From positions 23,236,507-23,300,506 of the forward strand of contig CM066922.1 in the NCBI GenBank assembly GCA_033964015.1: DNA of 64,000 nucleotides. Direction: 5' to 3'. Shown here in pieces: positions 59,301-64,000 of this stretch. Source of the DNA: Scolanthus callimorphus (taxonomy: Eukaryota > Cnidaria > Anthozoa > Actiniaria > Edwardsiidae). Under the pieces are notes generated by a model that ran no database searches, was not told the origin of the DNA, and saw only the letters and a program-made list of their open reading frames with translations. Each line of letters opens with the position of its first letter. Within the stretch, counting starts at the first letter, position 1. A program made the position numbers and the translations under genes.

Positions 59301-62300
59301 AAGTACATGAGGTTTTAGGGTATGCATCTTATCCAAGAAGACACAAAGATCTTACAAATTGCAGATGCTGGGGCAAAGGCAGCACCAACGTGCCCCACCT
59401 CAACTATTTACAGGGCATCTGGGGAAGTGCGGTAAAAAACGGCAAAAAAGTGCGGGATTTTTTAAAAAAGTACGGAAAAAAGTGTGGTAAAACGGTGAAA
59501 AGTGCAGTAAATTATTTTCTTTAATTTGAAGGTTTGCGCTTTTGGGGGATCATAACGAGTTGTTTCTGTTGATTTTCTATTTGTTTTGTCATTTTTAAAC
59601 GTAATTTCATTGAAGCTGATGTAACAGCTAACTTATTGAACTTCACATGATCAATATTTAGGTCAAGAACAATGGAAAAATGCAAAAAAAGAAGGGCTCA
59701 CCATGCTTGCTTGCGCGGCATCAGTCTTTAAAACTCGAACCCCTAAAATCACTAAGATCGCCTATTTCTCCATACAATCAACTCCTGCATGCGTTGTTCA
59801 TAACAATAGAGCAGATTTCGTATGACTGTGAAAAGTACCGCCACAAAGCTGTTCCGTGCCGCGACCGTGACCGTACCGCGACTATGCGATTTCATTCCAT
59901 TTACAGCAGGCCAGGTTCCGTACCGCCACCGCGACAGTACCGCGCCGCACCGCGGCATTTTTCACAGTCATACGAAATCTGCTCTATCTTGCAATAAAGT
60001 TCTCCAAAATGTAAACTTAGTGCTTTGTCAACACCACCTTAATCTAGGGTAAATGGCTCCGGCAGTTCCATAGGATATTTACGGTGTTTAAGTACAAATA
60101 AACGAACTTCTAACGTCCAACGTTTTCGTTCTCCTGCTATTTTGTTTCCGCTAAATACTTGACCAATTTAGCAAATAAAAATAGGGGTCACCGAAAAACG
60201 TTTTGTATTTACCCATTTCTTACAAGATCAGCTATTGGCTTATTTCCATCTCAAACTACCATCCAGAATTACAGATATCCTAATTGATGGTTTCTCTTAC
60301 TTATGCTCAAACGGTCTGCTGTGGAACGCCTGGTATTTTTTGCATTCGGTGGCTATCGTATCGGAAGAAAATGGTGGAGTTTTTCAAGGTTTTTGCTCTT
60401 AATACTTCAGCATCAACATAATAAACTAGGTATTGACCTGCAAATCTTTGAAATAACCGTGTTTAGAAGGATTTTTCCACACAATTTTTAGTTATTTTCT
60501 TCAAAAGTGCGGAAAAGTGCGAAGAAAGTGTGAAAGTGCGGAAAAGTGCGATTTTTGGGCAAAAGTGCGGAATCGCACTGCCGCACTTCCCCAGATGCCC
60601 TGTATTTAGAGAAAGACCCTGAGTGTTGATCTGGCCGAGGTACAAGCCCATGACCCCGACTTGTCAGAATGGTGCTCAAAAACAGAGTTAACTGGGAGGC
60701 CGTACCGGTACAACAAAGCTGAATCATACCTGAAACTGATGACAGGTCCAACTTCTGAGAAGATCTCTTTGAGCTGCTCTTCTGATGCTTCATAAGGTAT
60801 ATTACCAACTTTAACAAAAAAAACAGACAATGAGAGTAAATGTTTGCTATTGTTGGGGGACATTGCGGCCAGGAAAAATTCACCAAAACCCCAGCAAAAT
60901 TTTGTCTAACTTTTTATGCACTAGTCATTTGCTTCCACCGACCCCCAACCCCTGCGACATGCAGGGATTTTGCCAGGCAATAGTGGGGGAAATATCAGTG
61001 GTTTGTCTTGTATTCGTGCCCCGATCCCCAGGGAGTTTACTTCAAATTTGCTATGGCTCAGATAACCGGCCAGTGGAATGGCGGGGGAAACAAAACATCT
61101 GTCTTTTTCATTTCGGAAAAGACACTCTACTGGTTTGATAGTATTAGGAAAGTTTCTTGTATCCATCTTGTGGAGGGTGGAATTTGTCCCTTGGGTGTAG
61201 GAAATGTTTCCCTGGGGTGTAGGGAATTTGCCAAGGCGTTCTCCCTTGGTATGTAGGCGGTGGAATTATTTCAAATTTGACAACATCTGTTTCATATTCC
61301 CCTGCTATGTCGCGGGGGTTGGGGGTCAGTGGAAACAAATGACTAGTGCATTAGACTTGGGCATAAAATAACGACTGTGTTTTCAGTTTCTACAATACTG
61401 TTCTCCTAGTGGATTTATGCCAAGATTTGTGATGAAATACACCTATAATGTTGGTACAAGGCGACGCATTACGACTATGATTATTTCTTAACTTCGAGCC
61501 CTGACAGAACATGCTGCATAAAGCCAGATTTCCCATGTATGTAAGAGACTTGGGATAACAATATTTTCATTCATGGCTGGGAAACATTGGGCAATTCCAG
61601 AAAATAAAGGTACCCCCCACAGGCGGCATTTAGAAATTCCGAAGGGATGGGGGGGGTTTAAGAGCTCGGAATTCTGATTGCAAGGGGGGGTTTTTCGAAG
61701 CTGGATTTCTTGTCACAAGGGGGGGTCTGAAGATGCCCAACTTCTGAAGGAGTTCGCGTGTTTTTCAGTCTGCTAAAATAGCGTTTTTTAGAAAGAAAAT
61801 AACATCATTTCACGCGCGGATCGCCACCATTCGATAGATAGAGAATACTTGCCAGTTCGTACTTGTCCCTTCTAAGACAGAATCTCCATAATTTTCTACT
61901 GATTTCGACTGTTAGTTCAATCACGCAATCACGCAGCAGGTTCAACTTTGTACAATCACACATTGAAATTAATATAAAGGATGTTGGCGATACGGGATAA
62001 GTTGAGCTTGCATGGACGTGCAACTTTCGCCAAAACCCGCAACTTTCCCTAACATATCTAACGAAATCCCGGAACAACACGGTATAGTTTAATAACGTTT
62101 CTCAAAATGGTACATGTTATATGCATGTTGAATAATATGTTTTCTTTTACTCCTTTTTAGAGTTTCTATATGGGTTTTTCCTAAACCTCAAATATTCGAA
62201 GATCCGCAAAAAGTAACAACTAGGCTTTCCCAGCTTGGTCTAGCTCATTCTAATGTTTTTCCTATTGGTTATATTTTGAAAAATTGTTTTAGAAATGTGT

Positions 62301-63376
62301 GTTGCAAGTAAATAGCTTATCCACACTTCATTTGAAATGTCTATTCCCCCATTTCACGATCGAATGGCGAAAGTCAAGTTTTTCCGTGATAATATCATCC
62401 GATTCTTTGCCCCTACAATTCAAATCTTACAAAATAGCCAGTTAGCTACTAGTTTAACACGCTAAAAATGTAGAGTTCATATTCAGTGGATGTTGTGAAT
62501 GCCGGTGGTATTTTTTTCTTCAAAATCAAACTATCATGCTCTGTATTAATATTCTGAAACAAGATTATGCGCTTTTTGTGTTTTCTTTACTTTGCAAATT
62601 TAATAAATTCCCGCAACATCCCCACAACTTTTGCCTTTTTCTCCGCAACGTTTCCCTCTTGCAAATTTTTACTTTTTCTCGCAATAATAAACAAGGTGGT
62701 GATTATTTGGATTCCGGAGGGGAGGGGGGGGGGTAAAAGTTGAAATTTCTGAAGGGGAGGGGTGTTTAACCTACCCGGAATTCTATATGCACGGGGGGGT
62801 AAACCATTTTGGAAATTCTGGATGCATGGGGGGGCAAAAACTAGTGCCGCCCATGGGGGGGGGGGGTACCTTTATTTTCTGGAATTGCCCATTGTAATCT
62901 CAAGTCTCTAACTTTAACTTCAAATATAATAATTGCCATTAGCAAGCTAATCCGGCAATGGACATCTTGATCTTAAATCTATACAACATGTGAATAGCTT
63001 TATTGAATGTCCTGTATGCATTGTTTTGGAGATTTTTCCTTGTCTATTCATGTTTTTATCCGTACAAATCCTTGTATTTACCATTTTGTTTTCCTAAGAT
63101 GACCCAGACTTTTCAAATTACAACAACAATACATCGCGATCAGAGATCAAAATGAACCTGGAAAATTCTCGCCGGTCGAGTTTTTTGCCGCCACACAAAA
63201 CCCACAAAACTCGCTCTAATTCACCACACATCAAATAACTAGATAATTTTTGAACTACAACAAAGAAACAGTTATCCAGACGTACCGAATACAGATCGCA
63301 GTGATCTATCAGCGATTCCTGACGACTGTTTCTGTTGATTTTGACTTTGAGTAAGTTGAGCCAACGCGTTCGCCAT
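50223..63376 (-). CDS. CSTF2: Cleavage stimulation factor subunit 2 (CstF-64), ten coding exons
   Basis: This RNA-binding subunit of the nuclear mRNA 3'-end cleavage factor CstF binds GU-rich sites downstream of poly(A) signals. Exons: 63286-63376, 60730-60808, 58553-58721, 57528-57664, 56491-56610, 55593-55767, 54163-54365, 53329-53442, 51884-52284, 50223-50336. All introns are GT-AG and phases agree. The N-terminal RRM is followed by the hinge ([33 protein letters not shown]), a long G/P/R-rich region with RGPPDRGPP repeats, and the C-terminal domain ([18 protein letters not shown]). Exons 3 and 7 each lack one base. Allowing for this gives about 534 residues, near the family size of roughly 550-600. 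Confidence 0.95.
50547..51005. repeat. TIR element built of GACGAGT/ACTCGTC words, CSTF2 intron 9
   Basis: GCCGTTTTCACGCTACAGAC at the left is mirrored by GTCTGTAGTGTGAAAACGGC at the right. Inside, words such as CGTCTAGACG, GAAACTCGTC and GACGAGTTACTC recur in both orientations. No clear target duplication is seen. It is non-coding. Confidence 0.85.
51884..52284 (-). CDS. CSTF2: CSTF2 exon 9: long Pro/Gly-rich segment
   Basis: The acceptor is TTTTGTTGCAG. It encodes [19 protein letters not shown], then many GPP/PQG repeats, and ends [10 protein letters not shown], the lead-in to the C-terminal domain. The donor is GTAAGG, phase 0. Confidence 0.9.
52352..52746. repeat. Foldback element with TA duplication, CSTF2 intron 8
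   Basis: TAGACCTTTCCGAAGTTTTT at the left is mirrored at the right, with about 190-bp arms. Another inverted pair (about 52770-52945, CAGACTGGGATGAACACTCA) follows directly. Both are non-coding. Confidence 0.82.
53329..53442 (-). CDS. CSTF2: CSTF2 exon 8: R/D/P-rich segment
   Basis: It encodes [20 protein letters not shown] and [16 protein letters not shown]. The acceptor is GGTTTTTAG and the donor is GTAAGG. Phase is 1 on both sides and the length is divisible by three. Confidence 0.88.
54163..54365 (-). CDS. CSTF2: CSTF2 exon 7: RGPPDRGPP repeats, one base missing
   Basis: It encodes [18 protein letters not shown] and then a repeated RGPPD/ERGPP stretch. Near 54198 (plus-strand GGCGGCCCC) one base appears lost, since the P/G-rich frame with [10 protein letters not shown] resumes in the next frame. 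The donor GTATTG then keeps phase 1 with exon 8. Low-complexity coding makes the exact site uncertain. Confidence 0.82.
54560..54865 (-). repeat. Dispersed repeat, CSTF2 intron 6, inverted copy of 24800-25090
   Basis: The order of shared words is reversed and complemented relative to the copy at 24.8 kb. It links the two halves of the window by a common mobile or repeated sequence. Confidence 0.8.
55256..55565. repeat. TIR element in CSTF2 intron 6, 28 bp from exon 6
   Basis: AGTTTACACTTGCGA at the left is mirrored by TCGCAAGTGTAAAC at the right. It ends within about 30 bp of the exon-6 donor without disturbing it. Confidence 0.75.
55593..55767 (-). CDS. CSTF2: CSTF2 exon 6: start of the Pro/Gly-rich region
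   Basis: It encodes [17 protein letters not shown] and then a P/G-rich stretch with [19 protein letters not shown], ending [10 protein letters not shown]. The donor is GTTAGT, phase 1. Confidence 0.88.
55800..56480. other. CSTF2 intron 5, no recognised element
   Basis: AT-rich intron with the pattern AATAGGAAAAATAG repeated a few times near 55860 and 56320. No TIRs or coding sequence recognised. Confidence 0.5.
56491..56610 (-). CDS. CSTF2: CSTF2 exon 5: hinge domain helices
   Basis: It encodes exactly 40 residues including [20 protein letters not shown] and [19 protein letters not shown]. The exon is symmetric (phase 0 on both sides), so it could be skipped without a frameshift. Confidence 0.93.
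56868..57300. mobile_element. hAT-like MITE with CAGGGGCGTAGCC ends, CSTF2 intron 4
   Basis: The left end CAGGGGCGTAGCCAGG is mirrored by CTAGCTATGCCCCTG at the right. A second inverted pair sits inside (GTGACTACGTCAACCGGGCC and its complement). A G-tract lies at about 57238-57257. GGTGC occurs on both flanks. It is non-coding. Confidence 0.75.
57528..57664 (-). CDS. CSTF2: CSTF2 exon 4: start of hinge domain
   Basis: It encodes [40 protein letters not shown] and K. This is the family's hinge region that binds CstF-77 and symplekin. The acceptor is GCCAAG with a weak pyrimidine tract; the donor is GTACGG, phase 0. Confidence 0.92.
57816..58106. mobile_element. TIR element, GGGCAGTTGC ends, ATT target duplication
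   Basis: GGGCAGTTGCAAAAAAAATC at the left is mirrored at the right, and ATT lies directly outside both ends. The inside repeats CACCCTGGAATTCC-like words. It is 291 bp, non-coding, in CSTF2 intron 3. Confidence 0.85.
58553..58721 (-). CDS. CSTF2: CSTF2 exon 3: RRM RNP1 to C-cap, one base missing
   Basis: After acceptor TTTTGCAG the exon encodes [11 protein letters not shown], then the frame slips at 58687-58688, where GG stands in place of an expected GGG. It continues in the next frame as [20 protein letters not shown] and [17 protein letters not shown]. The slip is inside the RNP1 motif. The rest is intact, and the following exon phase fits only if the base is counted. Confidence 0.9.
59012..59228. 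repeat. Foldback element in CSTF2 intron 2
   Basis: TCTACCGCTGAATAGGCATC at the left is mirrored at the right (GATGCCTATTCAGCGGTAGA). GAATAAATACAG pairs with CTGTATTTATGC. It is non-coding. Confidence 0.82.
59341..60660. mobile_element. SINE split by a DNA transposon
   Basis: SINE body 59341-59410 (GCAAAGGCAGCACC) resumes at 60603-60660 (GAAAGACCCTGAGTGTTG). Both parts match the continuous SINE at 33.65 kb. The interrupting element is annotated separately. Confidence 0.85.
59411..60602. mobile_element. 1.2-kb TIR transposon in a SINE, TATTTA target duplication
   Basis: CAGGGCATCTGGGGAAGTGC is perfectly mirrored at the right end. TATTTA lies on both sides (59405-59410, 60603-60608) and occurs once in the uninterrupted SINE relative. 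Near each end the word AAAGTGCGG repeats. No transposase is seen. A GC-rich foldback (59807-59986, AGAGCAGATTTCGTATGACT) is nested inside. CSTF2 intron 2. Confidence 0.92.
60730..60808 (-). CDS. CSTF2: CSTF2 exon 2: RRM RNP2 and helix 1
   Basis: The acceptor is TTTTTTTTGTTAAAG. The exon encodes [20 protein letters not shown] and GPVISF, covering RNP2 and the first helix. The donor is GTATGA, phase 2. Confidence 0.93.
60917..61350. mobile_element. TIR element with TTA target duplication, CSTF2 intron 1
   Basis: TGCACTAGTCATTTG at the left is mirrored by CAAATGACTAGTGCA at the right. TTA lies directly outside both ends, the PIF/Harbinger pattern. It is 434 bp and non-coding. Confidence 0.88.
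61589..62890. mobile_element. 1.3-kb TIR element, GGGCAATTCC ends, ATT duplication, CSTF2 intron 1
   Basis: GGGCAATTCCAGAAAATAAA at the left is perfectly mirrored at the right, and ATT lies outside both ends. Subterminal G-tracts are part of the inverted ends. Open frames inside have no transposase motif. It shares its end sequence and duplication with the element at 57816. Confidence 0.88.
63286..63376 (-). CDS. CSTF2: CSTF2 exon 1: start and beginning of RRM
   Basis: The ATG at 63376 sits in AAGATGG, a good initiation context. The exon encodes a short Q/S-rich leader, [17 protein letters not shown], then SLRSVF, the start of RRM beta-1. It ends in phase 1 with donor GTACGT; the split codon restores V in SVFVGN. 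Confidence 0.9.
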
Positions 63377-63471
63377 CTTGAATCTTCGATACCACGCGGC
63401 GCAGGGAACCTGGGTCGGGTGACACAGGTAACCCGCCATACGATTCGAAGTATCCAGACTTTGTTTTCATC

Positions 63472-63562
63472 CAGAAGAGTAAACTGCGGGGTGCGGGGCG
63501 TGGGTCGCGGGGCGTGGGTCGCGGGGCGCGGGTCGTGGGGCGCGGGTCGCGGGGCGCGGGGT
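63472..63562 (+). repeat. GC-rich tandem repeat upstream of CSTF2
   Basis: About six units of GCGGGGCGCGGGTC and variants begin about 100 bp upstream of the CSTF2 start codon. This may be part of a CpG-rich promoter. Frames on either strand through it are repeat artefacts. Confidence 0.8.
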
Positions 63563-63609
63563 ACAGTTGTGAGGGGAAGGTGGAGGGGGTGGGATGCGGA
63601 ATGCAAGGG

Positions 63610-64000
63610 GGAGCGCCAACGACGTCATCACTGACGTCATCAAAACTATAAAAATCAATATCTCGAGAACGGAACAACGTCAGATGACCAAACTTAGGTA
63701 AAGTTATCTTCGGAGCAAGGGGGCGCACCCTCAGGGTCACGTGGTATGACGTCATCAATGACTAGAAAAATCAATATCTCGAGAACGGAACAACGCCAGG
63801 TGACCAAACTTAAGTAAAGTTATCTTCGGGGCAACGGGGGCACACCAACAGGGTCACGTGGCATGGCGTCATCAATGACGTCATCAAAACAAGAAAAATC
63901 AATATCTCGAGAACGGAACAACGACAGGTGACCAAACTTGGGTAAAGTTATCTTCGGGACAAGGGGGGCACACCAACAGGGTCACGTGGTATGGCGTCAT
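63610..64000 (+). repeat. Satellite array with CACGTG and TGACGTCA, runs off right edge
   Basis: ATATCTCGAGAACGG occurs at about 63658, 63772 and 63902 (spacing 114 and 130). Each unit also has AGGTGACCAAACTT, AAAGTTATCTTCGG, GGGTCACGTGG and TGACGTCATCAA. The unit is the same family as at 23.6 and 43.4-43.9 kb. It starts about 230 bp upstream of the CSTF2 ATG. Confidence 0.9.

Noticed and set aside
63118..63758. Proline/arginine-rich frames upstream of CSTF2
   Set aside because: They are translations of the GC-rich tandem repeat and overlap CSTF2 exon 1 in other frames.

Overview
The window is animal nuclear DNA. It has spliced genes with GT-AG introns, BEL/Pao and non-LTR retrotransposons, tRNA-derived SINEs, many foldback/TIR elements, and long poly(G)/poly(C) tracts. 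The repeat types and the short signal-peptide exons best fit a cnidarian, probably an anthozoan such as a coral or sea anemone. That placement is inference; no taxonomic marker gene is present.

Left part (1-12.8 kb): retrotransposon territory on the minus strand. A BEL/Pao element (1-3174) runs off the left edge. Its coding region is broken only by single-base losses in homopolymers. A second, clearly decayed BEL/Pao element lies at about 4880-8290. Foldback elements, poly(C) tracts and unrecognised sequence follow.

Middle (12.8-49.2 kb, all plus strand): a cluster of paralogous, intron-split small secreted peptide genes. Each complete copy has a non-coding leader exon (found for some copies), a signal-peptide exon, a short exon encoding a furin-like K/R-K-K-R site, and a terminal exon with a basic tail, stop codon and poly(A) signal. 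Two copies are complete and encode 66 residues (coding parts 40392-41755 and 44096-46066). A third is probably complete but has an unusual donor and a large transposon in its second intron (26577-31438). Three partial copies lie near 12.85-14.2, 18.2-20.06 and 49.0 kb. Coding exons keep the same phases in all copies, and exon-2 lengths differ only by multiples of three. I do not recognise the family. The copies are broken up by a Mutator-like element with a 9-bp target duplication, a BEL/Pao 3' end carrying a nested TIR element, two CR1/L2-like LINE fragments, tandem repeats and large palindromes.

Right part (50.2-63.4 kb, minus strand): a ten-exon gene for cleavage stimulation factor subunit 2 (CSTF2/CstF-64), rebuilt from the RRM start to the C-terminal domain. 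Two exons each lack one base in a short homopolymer. Its introns carry many TIR elements, several with clear target-site duplications. Upstream of its start codon are a GC-rich tandem repeat and an array containing CACGTG and TGACGTCA, related to arrays near 23.6 and 43.4-43.9 kb.

Only CSTF2 is a confidently identified host gene. The secreted-peptide cluster is the most unusual biology here.
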